In this document: piece after piece, positions 1-9,775 of the stretch | How positions within the stretch are numbered: the stretch's first letter is position 1 | How the letters are laid out: the number at the start of each line of letters is the position of its first letter | Assembly (NCBI GenBank): GCA_028583405.1 | Contig: CM053243.1 | Coordinates: 35,739,420 to 35,803,419 of the forward strand | DNA from: Pogonophryne albipinna | Lineage: Eukaryota > Chordata > Actinopteri > Perciformes > Artedidraconidae | Direction: 5' to 3' | DNA: 64,000 nucleotides | Made by a program: the position numbers and the translations under genes | Notes under the pieces: generated by a model | The model's input: the letters and a program-made list of their open reading frames with translations, nothing else | Told to the model about the DNA's origin: nothing | The model's database searches: none

Positions 1-115
1 TCATCTGGAAGGAGAGAACCAAGTTCTTTTGGAATACTTGGCCACTGTGCTTCAGATTTCTTCAATAATTCTGGACCCTGAAGCCATCCTTTTGAACTGT
101 AAAAGGATTCAATGC

Positions 116-625
116 TCAATCCTCTTGAAGCGTCATCAGCGGGTTGTTTTTGGAGTCTACAAACCGCCACTGGTTCACTTTTGTGAGGTTATGAATAACA
201 GCAATCCGGTTTGCCACGAAAGTGTGGAACCTCTTAGTCCTGTTTCGAATATATTTCAGTACTGACTGGCTGTCAGTCCACAATACTGATTCCAGAAGCT
301 CTCCTTGTAGCTCTGATCGGAGCATTTTGTCCATTCGTGCAGCCAATGTAGCAGCAGTGAGTTCCAACCTTGGAATTGTCATGACTTTTAGTGGGGTAAC
401 TCTTGATTTTCCCATCACAAAGGCTACGTGTACCTCCTCCATGTCATTGGTGAATCTCAGGTAACTTGCGGTACCGTATCCTTCTTCACTTGCATCACAA
501 AAGGTGTGTAGCTGTGCAGTTTTCACTCTTCCAAAGTTCTTGGGTTTTACACACCTGTCAATTTGGAATCTAGCCAGCTGGTCTAAATCCTTGAGCCACT
601 TCTGCCATGGCTTTGAGAGTTCCAC
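116..625 (-). pseudogene. BEL/Pao pol fragment: C-terminal RT / RNase H-like region
   Basis: A 169-codon open frame in the downstream part of the retrotransposon pol. It includes the conserved stretch around LHTFCDASEEGYGTASYLR, typical of the RNase H-like domain after the Pao reverse transcriptase, and a WTDSQSVLKYI stretch carrying the catalytic-type WTDS motif. It is out of frame with the RT segment upstream. Just before its stop the expected NNPADD-type continuation is lost to a one-base shift near position 143. Nonfunctional copy. Confidence 0.75.
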
Positions 626-667
626 CTGAATTTCTTCATCCCATCCATATTGGGCTTTACAGAGTAA

Positions 668-1541
668 TCAAAGTATTTGCTTTGCCTTCAATATGAAAGG
701 GGCGAGAAGACCAAGAGGATCGTACACAGAGCTGACAGTGGAAAGTATCCTCCTTCTTGTAAGGGTTTTGTTGTTCACAGTCACACGGAAACTGAATATA
801 TCATTTTCAATGTCCCAGTACATCCCTAGTGCTCTTTCATGTGGCAGCTTATCCCTGTCCAGATCCAAGTTTTTCACCTGTTTAGCCTTGTCTTCATCAG
901 GGATGGATGCTAGCACCACTCGACTATTACTTATCCATTTCGTCTTGGTGGATTTTGAATCCACCAAGGGAACACATTTCGCTGAGAGACCTAATAAGGC
1001 TTATAGCTTGATTTTCTCTTGCTAGCGACTTGAGGCAATCATCCACATAGAAATTTGATTTGATTGTTTCTGCCACTTCTCCATCAAATTTGCCACAGTT
1101 GTCCTCAGCTGTTCTTCGCAATGCAAAGTTTGTGCAGCTTGGAGAGGAAACCGCTCCGAAGAGATGGACCCTCATCCGGTATTCCTCCAGATTTGTGCTG
1201 GTTTCTCCTTCAGGCCACCACAGGAATCTCAGCAAGTTTATGTTCTCCTCGTTTACACGCACTTGGTGAAACATCCCCTCAATATCTGCCATAATGGCGA
1301 TGGGCTCTTGACGGAACCTGAGTAGAACACCAATCAATGAGTTTGCCAAGTCAGGGCCCTGAAGGAGTACACTGTTGAGGGATTTGCCTTTATAGGATGA
1401 TGCACAATCAAAGACCACACGGATCGTTTTTTTACGTTTATGATAGACACCATGATGGGGTATATACCACACTTTGCCGTTTTCCACATGTAGATCGTCC
1501 GATGGTACTTTCTCTGCATATCCTTTTTTTGATAATGTCAC
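668..1541 (-). pseudogene. BEL/Pao reverse transcriptase fragment
   Basis: Two overlapping frames (927-1541 and 668-967) together cover the reverse transcriptase. Visible motifs are VVFDCASSYKGKSLN, the palm aspartate in IMADIEGMFHQV and the catalytic FYVDD box. These are typical of the BEL/Pao clade, which commonly has YVDD. The 668-967 part carries the thumb-like GMYWDIENDIFSF and SVYDPLGLLAPF motifs. A frameshift separates the two parts near 950, and another near 1530 separates them from the gag-protease frame. The enzyme is not expressible from this copy. Confidence 0.8.
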
Positions 1542-3699
1542 TCATAAAGCCTTTATACTCAGCTGCATAGGTCTGATCCTTCTGGAATTTCCTTTTTAGT
1601 GACATTGCTCGTTGCTCTGCCATTTGGCGGTTGTTTGGCATGATAATGTTTGGATTATCTAGAGGAAGAGGTAAACTGTAGTGGCGATCTTTAAGAGAAA
1701 CCGAGCTTGATACAATCTGCATGAACTTTCGGTCATCAGCTGACATTTGTCTTTCCTCTTCATACTCTTTCTCTGGAAAGTGGTTAATATATTGTCTTTC
1801 AATTAGCTTCTCAAGGTGAACAATTGAGATCCTGTTCACTAATGCCACGGGGGTTTCATCATCCAGATCTGTGGAAGCATTAAGTGGACCATTAACGACC
1901 CATCCTAACAGTGTTTTCACTGCATATGGGCCATTTCCTTGGCTATTTATAACTCTCCATGGTTCCATAGCCTTTGGAGTATTTACTCCAATAAGAAGTC
2001 CCACGTCAGCATCTATTTCTTTTATTTGGATGTCCTGCAGAGAAGGCCATTTCTTGAGGTCCGCCTGGGTAAGAATGTTTCTTTTGGTAACAGGGATTTT
2101 GTTCTGAGTGTAAACCTTGGGCAAGTTTATATATGTGCCATCTTCCATATGTCCCACTTCTAGACCTGTTACCTCAAAACTCCTGACTGTTTTCTCTGTT
2201 CCCATCGTTTGAAGAAGGACTTCAGTTCTCCGTCCTCTAGCACCAAGCTGCCTCATGAGCCCTTCTGTGCAAAATGTGTCGGTGCTACCAGGGTCCAGGA
2301 ATGCATAGGTCAGTATGCTTTTATTTCCATGGCAGAGTTTCACCTTCACTGGCACTATGGCAAGTATGCGGTCTTTACCAGCCCCGATTCCTTCACCTTC
2401 TCCTACTGAAACAAGAGCACTGCTGATGGATGTCTCATCAGGCCTTGCTCCCTCACTCTGCTGCTCTGCCTTATCTTGTTTAAAGTTCTCAGTTTCAGAC
2501 TTTGAAGATCTTTTAATGTGCAGAATAGTTGGGTGCTTAGCATGACAGATTTGACAGGTCATTCTCCTGTTACACTTCCTGCTCAAGTGCCCCACCTTCA
2601 GGCAGCCAAAGCATAGTCCTTTCTCTTTCAGAAACTCAATTTTAGCTTCATGAGATACTGAATGTATTTTATGGCATTCAGCTAAAGGATGTTTACTTGT
2701 ACAAAAAGTACATGAGGTGTCATTGTTAGTAGAGGAAATGTAGCTTTTAACAGGATATTTGTCTTCTTTGAGTTTCTCTGCACGGCTGTCTGACACTATA
2801 GCCACTGTGGTTGCAAAACTGCTCCCTTTGCTCTTATTTCGATATGAATCAACAAGAGTCCTGGTCTTGAAAGCCGTCTTTGTACCGTTAAGTTGATCGG
2901 GAATGTCACCAAAGAGAGGGTCTTGAAGTATAGCTTGTCTTTCAATAAATACAATAAGGTCATGTAATCTTGCTCTTTGATGGCTCCGCTCCAGAATATC
3001 ACAAGCTGCTGTTCTCCACTTCTCCCTTAGTTTGTAAGGTAGCTTTAAAAGAATGAGCCGTAGGTTGCATGGCAGGTCCAGCTCCTCCATGTCCTGCAGA
3101 TCCCTCATTGCATTACAGCAGCCTCTCAGAAAAAGTGCATAACAGTGCAGTGACTTTCCATCCTCTGCCTTTATAGTGTTCCAGTTGAGAGCTTTTCCCA
3201 TATATGCGTTTGCTATCTTGAGCTCATCTCCAAAATGCACTTTTAGCAGTCTCTTAGCTTCAGCAAAGCCACTATTAGCATCCATGTGAAGGCAGCTTCT
3301 CACCAGTTCCCTGCAGGATCCCGAAGTATATTGTTCCAGGTAATATAATCGATCCTGGTTACTGGTGGTTTTCTCCTCAATGCCATGTTGAAATGCCCTC
3401 ACAAATATTTGATAATTCAGGGGATTGCCATCAAAGACTGGGATTTCCCTGCTGGGCAGTGATGCTTGTTTTTGTTGAAGTACAAGTAAATTAACAATGT
3501 CATTTTGTCTTTGCATCAGTCTGGAAATTGTCATTAGTATTTGTCCCTGTAATTCCTGCATCTCTAGCTGTGTGTTGAGAGCTTTGGTTTGCATTATCAA
3601 TATTTTCTGGTGGTCTTGGTTGTTGGTATAGAAGCCTTTGAAGTGGTGTCTTGGGAATGGCTCCGAACTCAGCAAAGGAAATTGGAGACGGCTCTGCAT
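1438..3699 (-). pseudogene. BEL/Pao gag-protease frame (DUF1759, CCHC knuckles, DUF1758 protease)
   Basis: The longest frame in the window (753 codons). Near codons 85-140 it has a DUF1759-type gag segment (PVFDGNPLNYQIFVRAF). Around codons 330-395 are cysteine/histidine clusters ending in CFGCLKVGHLSRKC, a nucleic-acid-binding knuckle. Near codons 465-490 is the retropepsin-like motif FLDPGSTDTFC, where DPGST replaces the commoner D(S/T)G form, as in many Pao proteases. The frame then runs into the linker before the reverse transcriptase and ends after a shift near 1.5 kb. It overlaps the gag N-terminal frames upstream, so at least one more shift lies between 3.5 and 3.7 kb. Confidence 0.8.
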
Positions 3700-4406
3700 C
3701 CATTGACATATGTGTTTTTAATCTGTAGTCCTTTAAATAGTCATTCATGCCATCATATTTGCCTTGTATTGGATTTTGTGAAGCAGTCTCAAAGTGCTCC
3801 AGGACTTTCATTTTTGCATCAGATTCAGCTAGGCTGGCTTCCATTTCTATCCGTTCGGATCTAGCTTGCAGTTGAGCTTGCAGTTGAGCCTTTTCCATTT
3901 CAAGTGCATGCTTTTCTTTTAATCCTGCTGCCCGGGCAAGGAGGGCAGCTCTTTCTGTGGCCATTTTTGAGGTGGGTTGAGGAAGCAGAAGAAGTTGCTG
4001 ATCCTGCTTTTGAGCTCCTCCTGGTTGATGCATTGGAAACACTGTCATGGGGTTCAATCAGTATCTGAGGATCCATTTGAGAGCTTTTCCACATTTCCAC
4101 ATCCTTAAGGAAATTCGTGAATGCAGACATTTTTGGTTCATACCAATCTATTCTCTCAGTTTCCCTTATTTCCTCAGATAAAAGCATTTGAACAAGTCCA
4201 TGACATTCCATAAATTCATTGAGTAACATCTTGAACGTTGCAACAGCTTCATCCACCTTTTCCATATTTCCACCTCGCACCAGTAATGGGTTAATTTCAT
4301 TCATTCTGCTGATGCATGCTCCAAGTTTTCCTCTTCGCGATTGGCTGAGAGTTTTAAATCTCTCCTCTGCCGCGGCAACATCAGCTGGAGGTATATCAGG
4401 ATCCAT
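3500..4406 (-). pseudogene. BEL/Pao gag N-terminal fragment, two frames
   Basis: A probable gag start codon lies at 4406 (product begins MDPDIPPADVAAAEERFK). The first frame runs to 3900 and a second, overlapping frame covers 3500-4057. The second contains a glutamine/glutamate-rich helical stretch (KEKHALEMEKAQLQAQLQAR), likely a coiled coil. The amino-terminal helical character and the position just inside the 5' LTR fit gag. The frame change near 4.0 kb shows the copy is broken. Confidence 0.6.
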
Positions 4407-4938
4407 TGTTTATTTTATCTTCACTTAATCCACATGAAATAAAGTCATTAATATTTCCAAGAACAGCTCTTCGCGAATCCTGTGTTTGTGCCAAACATTC
4501 CTTTAACGTCCGCTTCCTTAACTGCGTGATAGTTCGTTAATGCATTTAATTGTTTAAGCATTCCAACAGCAATTGCGGATTATCTTCAGTAAGCATCAGG
4601 ATATCACTGGATGGATTTCCCGTTTCGTTTTGTCAAACATCCGTAACCATGCACTAGGGGTGTAACGGTACACGTACCCGTACCGAAATTATTCGGTACG
4701 GGCCCTTCGGTTCGGTACACGTGTGTACCGAAGTGTACCGAACGAATATAACGTTAAACGTAAAAAATTGAGAACGTGAACAACTTCTTGGAAGTAATCT
4801 CAGGTGCTGCGTCGCAGCATTCAGAGTAATTTGCTCACATTGTGTTCAACGCGTCATAGAGCGAGCAAGTCATTCCATTGGACGAGCTGGTCAGAGGGAT
4901 GCGTTCAAATGTAGTCAGTAATTTGAGGAACTGTCGAA

Positions 4939-5199
4939 ATGACGAACGCAGATAAAGTTGAGCTCGAAAATCCTCCAGCATCATTGAAGTCTCCGGTTTG
5001 GGAACATTTTGGTTTCGCAGTTACGTACAAGGATGACGGACAAAGACAGGTGGAAAAAGCTGTTTGTCGGCATTGTTCAACTAAAATTGGTTACGCGGCT
5101 GGCAATACATCAAACTTACACACTCATTTGAAAAGGCATCACCCGAACGTGAATATCACCGGTACCAAAAGACTGAAGTGCAAACCCAACTCCCACTAG
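4939..5199 (+). pseudogene. hAT transposase remnant: N-terminal BED zinc finger
   Basis: An 86-codon frame starting at the first ATG of the element. It has the BED-finger layout: SPVWEHFGF, then a CRHC pair, then HTHLKRHH as the histidine ligands, with spacing usual for DNA-binding BED domains of hAT transposases (ZBED-like). The frame ends shortly after the finger, and the RNase H-like catalytic core expected next is deleted. It could at most encode a DNA-binding peptide. Confidence 0.85.
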
Positions 5200-5414
5200 C
5201 ATTTAAGCCTCCACCACTCGCAGAGAGTTCAGACCGAGCCAAAGCTATTACAAACGCCAGATATCCTTATGTTGCCATGTTAGCAAAGCGCTACCTGGCT
5301 GTATCTGCTACCTCTGTCCCTAGGGAGAGGGTGTTCTCCACAGCAGGAGACATTGTTAGTGCCAGCAGATCTGCCCTTTCGGCAAGCAATGTGGACAAGT
5401 TCATTTTTCTTTAA
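5178..5414 (+). pseudogene. hAT transposase remnant: C-terminal dimerisation domain
   Basis: A 78-codon frame overlapping the end of the BED frame in another register. It contains YPYVAMLAKRYLAVSATSVP followed by RERVFSTAGDIVS. This is the highly conserved C-terminal motif of hAT transposases, in which the protein dimerises (hATC). The join to the BED segment around 5180-5200 marks the internal deletion that removed the catalytic core. Confidence 0.85.
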
Positions 5415-5470
5415 AACAACATGAAAATACAATGACAAGCAAGTCATAATGTCAAACTGGCTGCTTAGGT

Positions 5471-5721
5471 ACTAGTACAGTACAGTTCAAATACAGATTA
5501 TTTCAGTTCATCGAAAAGCTGCACCTTAATGTTTATTTTATTATATTTTGTATTTATTTGAGTGAATATTCATAGTTTAATAATAATTAAAAACCCAAAA
5601 CTAATAGTTTATGTTTTGTGAGTACTAGTACAGTAAAGTTCAAATACAGATTATTTCAGTTCATCGAAATGCTGCACCTTAATGTTTATTTTATTATATT
5701 TTGTATTTATTTGAGTGAATA
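5471..5721 (+). repeat. 98-bp direct duplication inside the hAT element
   Basis: The segments 5471-5568 and 5624-5721 are near-identical direct copies. Both begin ACTAGTACAGTA and run to TTTGAGTGAATA, with a few substitutions, separated by about 55 bp of AT-rich sequence. Both copies lie after the transposase stop, in the 3' untranslated part of the element. Whether the duplication is particular to this copy or part of the family consensus cannot be told from one copy. Confidence 0.85.
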
Positions 5722-6591
5722 CATTATTCACAGTTTAATTAAAAAAAAATATGTTATATTTTGTGATAATTTTTTCTGCTGTACCGAAAACGTACCGAAC
5801 CGTGACCTAAAAACCGAGGTACGTACCGAACCGAAATGTTTGTGAACCGTTACACCCCTACCATGCACACATTAGTACTTGCATTGTTTGACGAAGCAAT
5901 CCCGTTGTAAACAGCGTTTCATTCATAAATTCCGGGCCGGCATGGTTTACTCACGGCCTCCTCCTCGGCACTTTAGAACGTCCGTTCGCTGTTTCCAAAG
6001 CAGAGCTGAAATCCACACGAATCCTGTGCGTGTCCTTCGAAGTCTTTATCCACAGCTTACGGAGTCTTTTGACTAATGTGGTGGCGTCTTGATCCTCGTC
6101 TACAATTTAATAGCCACCTCTATCGGGGTTGTCGGTTTTGACGCGCCTCTCTTTGTTTCCAAACAATTCAGCGGAGATCGTAGTTGAATCAGATGAGCTT
6201 TATTCATTGATCCACACGGTACATACAGGAGGACACATTTCTTCGCTTCATAGTAACTAAAAGGTGTATCATTTTCCAAAGTAACAAAAAGAACACTTTC
6301 AAAAGACTTTTCCGTTTCCCCGTCTATCACCCTCAGCTGTGTCCTATCAACCTACCATATATAGGCATAGCCATGCACGTGATACTGACGCACATATAAC
6401 AAATAATATGTGAGCCTTAAATTAATGCATTTTAAACCATAATGTGACTCACAAAAATAAATAAATTTATATTATTAAGCCTAACATTCAGACAATAATG
6501 ACAAAAGGTAAAATGGCTCTAACAGGGTTTGATGCTTGAGGTGTGAGCTCTGCATCTCGGCCCTCTGTCTGCAAGGTCAAAGCCGTCTTGG

Positions 6592-7255
6592 CAGGGGCGG
6601 TTCTAGGGGGGGGCAGTGCCCCCCTAACACTGACCTCTGACCCCCCTGTGGCCCCCCTAAAAATGGAAAGTGAAAAAAATGAAAAACGTATGATTTATTA
6701 CACGATTTATTGAATGACGGAATAGGCGGAACTAACGTTATTCGTCATTCTAGTCGGACCAATTAGAGCGGTGCACTCAGGACCCATTAGAGCGGTGCAC
6801 TCACTTTCACTGTCCGGCTGAAGAGCGCGAAAAACAAACACTTTTCATCTCGGATCATCAGAGGCTGTTGCATCCAAGAAAGACTGATTGAAACCTACGT
6901 TTCGAGAGACTACCACGATAATTGAAGGTGAGTTAAACTATTGTATCCATGTAATTGTAGATGTAAAGTAGAGATGTAACTGTTCATTGCCTTTATATTT
7001 ATATAAATATGATATGGTGTTAGTACAAAAATTGTATTATAACTTAAGCTGAAGCTAACAGTAATAACTATGATATATCTGAAAGAAATAAGTGTACTGA
7101 AACAAATACCAATAACTGTATTGCATTGTTTTCTTATGCGCAATTACTTCATACTGTCTAGTTCTCTTTTTCGTCCTGCATTTATTGTGCCCCCCTCAGA
7201 AAATAACTGGCCCCCCAGTGGCCCCCCCAGTCAAATTGGTCTAGAACCGCCACTG
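6592..7255. mobile_element. Non-autonomous hAT-type MITE with 8-bp TSD
   Basis: The 664-bp element has ends CAGGGGCGGTTCTAG and, inverted, CTAGAACCGCCACTG. Subterminal runs of CCCCCC(T/A) occur on both sides. It is flanked by a perfect 8-bp duplication, CGTCTTGG, at 6584-6591 and 7256-7263. No transposase-like frame is present. The duplication length and CAG-type ends fit hAT. It interrupts the reading frame of the broken secreted-protein gene: the codons on either side join in one frame when the element and one duplication copy are ignored. Confidence 0.85.
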
Positions 7256-8055
7256 CGTCTTGGTGCTCCACTCCCCAGTAACAGGAGGAACAGCTGTTGC
7301 ATTACCTGTGGAAATCAAACTGGGGGGGCTGGGTTGTCTGTGGAAATGTCTGAATGGGGGCTGTTGTAATGTCTAATGAATTGGTCCGAGCAGGGAGATC
7401 ATCGTTTGTAAAACGTGTTTGGAAAGGTCTGAATTTCCCTCCATGGACGGGGATATCTGCTCTCTCTGTTGTTGGTGGTAGACCCCATCTATCCTGAGTC
7501 CTTCTACCTGCAGAAGCTTGGGGCCATGTTTTGTCAAGACTAGGCTTAATGTGGCGCACATGGGTGTATCCTCTTGACATCCCATCACTGCTATAGACCC
7601 TGGGACTCCATGATGGAGAAGATATCCGTGTCTAAACCTTTCCTGCTGGATTGCTGCCAGGAAAATGTCCTTTATTTATAGGTCGAAAGGTTATTCTGCC
7701 ATGATTCAAGCTTGTGGGGGAAACGTTGGACCCAGTGGGGTTTACGTGAATCTTTTGTGACATAGACTTCAGATTAGGCTTAAAGGTTTGAATACTTGGA
7801 CGTGCATTACTGCTGTATGAGTAGACCGGGACCCTTCTGTCGTTTGGTCCAAAGTCTACAGGTGCTCTGTCTACCGGAGCAGCTGGAAAACTTCCTGTTG
7901 ATTTCAATGTGGTTTGAGAGACACGGGGTGGACGCTGCTCTACACCTGCAGAGAACTCAGAATCACGGTTTACCTGCTGAGTCTTCTTGCCATCAGGGGA
8001 AGTGAATGCCTTGTTTCCAAAATGCTTGAACACCAAATAATATGTCTTCGAGTTA

Positions 8056-8658
8056 CGGCCCGTCTACACTACAGGCATCAAAAAATCTTGATGCTGGGCG
8101 TGTCTGAAGCTTGGCGATTTCTCGCGCCCAAGGCGACCAACAACCAATCACATGAATCTCCCGCCCCCGACATACAAAGCAATAGCAATGTTAAAATTAA
8201 GTAAACTGGATATAAAATCCCCAAACAGACGAAAACCTACCAGTTTCACCCACTGTCTCTGCCACCTCCCTCCATGCCTGGTTCCTCCGGTTTGTATCCC
8301 GGTAAATAGTTCTGGTTGTAAAGAACCGGGTGATTTGCTACCGTAATTTCTCATTTGGAATATGAGTAAATGAACTGCGGTCTGGCTCTCCCAGCTTGCA
8401 CGCGGTTTGATTGGCTAGCGCTTGTACTGGCGGGATTTGCATAAACGGGATTTGATTGGCTGATGCCAGCTTCGAAAGCATCGGGAGCATCAAAAGTTGA
8501 ACATTGCTCAACTTTTGATGCTCACGATGCTTGCAAAGCCATGCTCCGCTCCCCACAATGCAGTTCGGCGAAGATTCAAAATATTCTACGTCACCCCATT
8601 CAAATGAATGGGCGAAGCGTTGAAAGCATTTTTCGATGCCTGTAGTGTAGACAGGCCG
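8056..8658. mobile_element. TIR element (MITE), copy 1, possibly PIF/Harbinger-like
   Basis: Ends are CGGCCCGTCTACACTACAGG and its near-perfect inverted copy at 8639-8658 (one mismatch). It is flanked by TTA on the left (8053-8055) and TAA on the right (8659-8661). Three-base TWA duplications fit PIF/Harbinger, but without a transposase frame the superfamily is tentative. It is 603 bp long and highly similar to the adjoining copy 2, differing mainly by a hairpin segment of about 50 bp. Confidence 0.75.
8485..8523. repeat. Perfect 16-bp hairpin inside MITE copy 1
   Basis: The arm 8485-8500 (GAGCATCAAAAGTTGA) is exactly complementary to 8508-8523, with a 7-base loop. Weaker pairing (GCATCG / CGATGC) extends outward. 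Copy 2 lacks most of this segment. The same GATGC motif recurs in the TIRs, so the hairpin may come from TIR-like sequence. Confidence 0.9.
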
Positions 8659-8661
8659 TAA

Positions 8662-9214
8662 CGGCCCGTCTACACTACAGGCATCAAAAAATCTTGATGC
8701 TGGGCGTGTCTGAAGCTTGGCGATTTTTTGCGAGCAACGCGACCAACAACCAATCACATGAATCTCCCGCCCCCGACATACAAAGCAATAGCAATGTTAA
8801 AACGAAGTAAACTGGATATAAAATCCCCAAACAGGCGAAAACCTACCAGTTTCACCCACTGTCTCTGCCACCTCCCTCCATGCCTGGTTCCTCCGGTTTG
8901 TATCCCGGTAAATAGTTCTGGTCGTAAAGAACCGGGTGATTTGCTACCGTAATTTCTCGTTCGGAATATGAGGAAATGAACTGCGGTCTGGCTCTCCCAG
9001 CTTGCACGCGGTTTGATTGGCTAGCGCTTGTACTGGCGGGAATTGCATACACAGGATTTGATTGGCTGATGCCGATAGATGCTCGTGATGCTTGCAAAGC
9101 CATGCTCCCCACAATGCAGTTCGGCGAAGATTAAAAATCTTCTACGTCACCCCATTCAAATGAATGGGCGAAGCGTTGAAAGCATTTTTCGATGCCTGTA
9201 GTGTAGACGGGCCG
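8662..9214. mobile_element. TIR element (MITE), copy 2, tandem with copy 1
   Basis: A 553-bp copy in the same orientation as copy 1, sharing the TAA at 8659-8661 and ending in TTA at 9215-9217. Ends are CGGCCCGTCTACACTACAGG and the inverted version at 9195-9214. Internal sequence matches copy 1 base for base over long stretches, for example the segment with CACTGTCTCTGCCACCTCCC. A head-to-tail pair sharing one TWA suggests insertion of one copy into the target duplication of the other, or a tandem event. Confidence 0.75.
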
Positions 9215-9686
9215 TTAGGCTAAACCAGGGTTTAAATGGCTGATATGGATTTCTGGAACTTTGCTTTTTTGAATTTCAGGAATAACCGGATGATGGATTT
9301 GGATTAGTGAGGATTGAGAGGCTGTGGTGTGATCTTCTGCAGGGTAGGCCTACATGTTGCCATTGTAAACACTCCATCTGTTATATTCTCTGTTGTCACT
9401 GTTGTCCTGACTGGACATAACCTATTAAAACAAAACACAGAAAGAGAGTGTAAAAATAATTGTATATAAATCCCTAATGGCTGTTAAAATTGCATACATA
9501 CCTCTCTGGGTATTCTTACAATTGACATAACCAAGCAGCAGCCACAAACAAAGCACACACAGCCTGCAGAGTAAAGGGCACAACAGGTAAAGGTCATAAA
9601 CTTCAAAAACACATATTAAAATAAACACAAGTCAAAAAGCTGCAATTAAACAGAACAACTTACCTAAAACTGTCTGTAGGGCTCAT

Positions 9687-9775
9687 TGTTAAGCTGCACC
9701 TTATCCAGGAGTGAAGGGCAGACTCCAAACCCTATTTATAAACTCTCTGCAGTGAGGCATCGGCTCAGCTGTTCC
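9687..9775 (-). promoter_or_regulatory. TATA promoter of the broken secreted-protein gene
   Basis: On the minus strand a TATAAATA box (plus-strand 9733-9740) lies about 50 bases upstream of the ATG at 9686, leaving a 5' UTR of about 20-25 bases. A CAGCTG E-box lies about 30 bases further upstream (about 9764-9769). The tight TATA-ATG spacing and the following signal-peptide exon suggest a once tissue-specific secreted-protein gene. Confidence 0.5.

Larger units (their letters stand above)
4655..5860 (+). mobile_element. Internally deleted hAT (Ac-like) transposon with exact 8-bp TSD
   Basis: The 1206-bp element starts TAGGGGTGTAACGGT and ends with the inverted ACCGTTACACCCCTA. Subterminal repeats of the CGTACCGAA type occur at both ends. 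It is flanked by a perfect 8-bp duplication, CCATGCAC, at 4647-4654 and 5861-5868, the hallmark of hAT transposition. Inside are only the two ends of a transposase: a BED zinc finger and the C-terminal dimerisation segment. The catalytic middle is missing, so it could move only with help from elsewhere. The exact duplication suggests a relatively recent insertion into the older retrotransposon. Confidence 0.92.
1..6401 (-). mobile_element. Decayed BEL/Pao LTR retrotransposon, cut by the window edge
   Basis: Minus-strand element read from about 6401 down past position 1. Domains appear in BEL/Pao order: gag-like N-terminus (3500-4406), a DUF1759-type gag segment, CCHC-type zinc knuckles, a DUF1758-type aspartic protease with a DPGST motif, reverse transcriptase with the YVDD box, then an RNase H-like part running towards position 1. 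The integrase and 3' LTR would lie beyond the left edge. The reading frame is broken at least five times (near 3.6-4.0 kb, 1.5 kb, 0.95 kb, 0.65 kb and 0.14 kb), so the copy is dead. The outer end is taken as the TGTTATATG on the minus strand at 6401. A 1206-bp hAT element sits inside the 5' LTR/leader. Superfamily assignment is firm; the end at 6401 is inferred. Confidence 0.85.
4440..6401 (-). repeat. Probable 5' LTR and leader of the BEL/Pao element, split by a hAT insertion
   Basis: This stretch separates the gag start (4406) from the inferred outer end at 6401, where the minus strand starts TGTTATATGTGCG. A TATATATGG promoter-like box lies on the minus strand at about 6355-6362, some 40 bases inside that end. 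Without the nested 1206-bp element about 750 bp remain, a usual size for an LTR plus leader. The 3' LTR is outside the window, so no LTR pair can be compared. The boundary between LTR and primer-binding leader, somewhere in 4440-4550, could not be fixed. Confidence 0.45.
6488..9686 (-). pseudogene. Broken gene for a secreted, possibly GPI-anchored protein; family not recognised
   Basis: Read on the minus strand. Exon 1 (9664-9686) starts ATG and ends in a GTAAGT donor. Exon 2 (9502-9563) joins in phase and encodes a leucine-rich signal peptide (LCVLCLWLLLGYVNC). Exon 3 begins at 9410 after a CAG acceptor, with a threonine-rich stretch and one cysteine. The frame then meets TAA at 9304-9306, TAA at 9232-9234 and TAG at 9220-9222. 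Two tandem MITEs follow (8056-9214). The same frame resumes at about 8055 with YYLVFKHFGNKAF and a Pro/Ser/Thr-rich tail, and is stopped again at 7632-7634. A one-base shift in a C run (about 7321-7327) and a hAT MITE separate it from a hydrophobic C-terminus (AILPFVIIV, stop at 6488-6490) that resembles a GPI signal. I do not recognise the family. The stops make a pseudogene likeliest; a short product ending at 9304 is possible. Confidence 0.5.
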
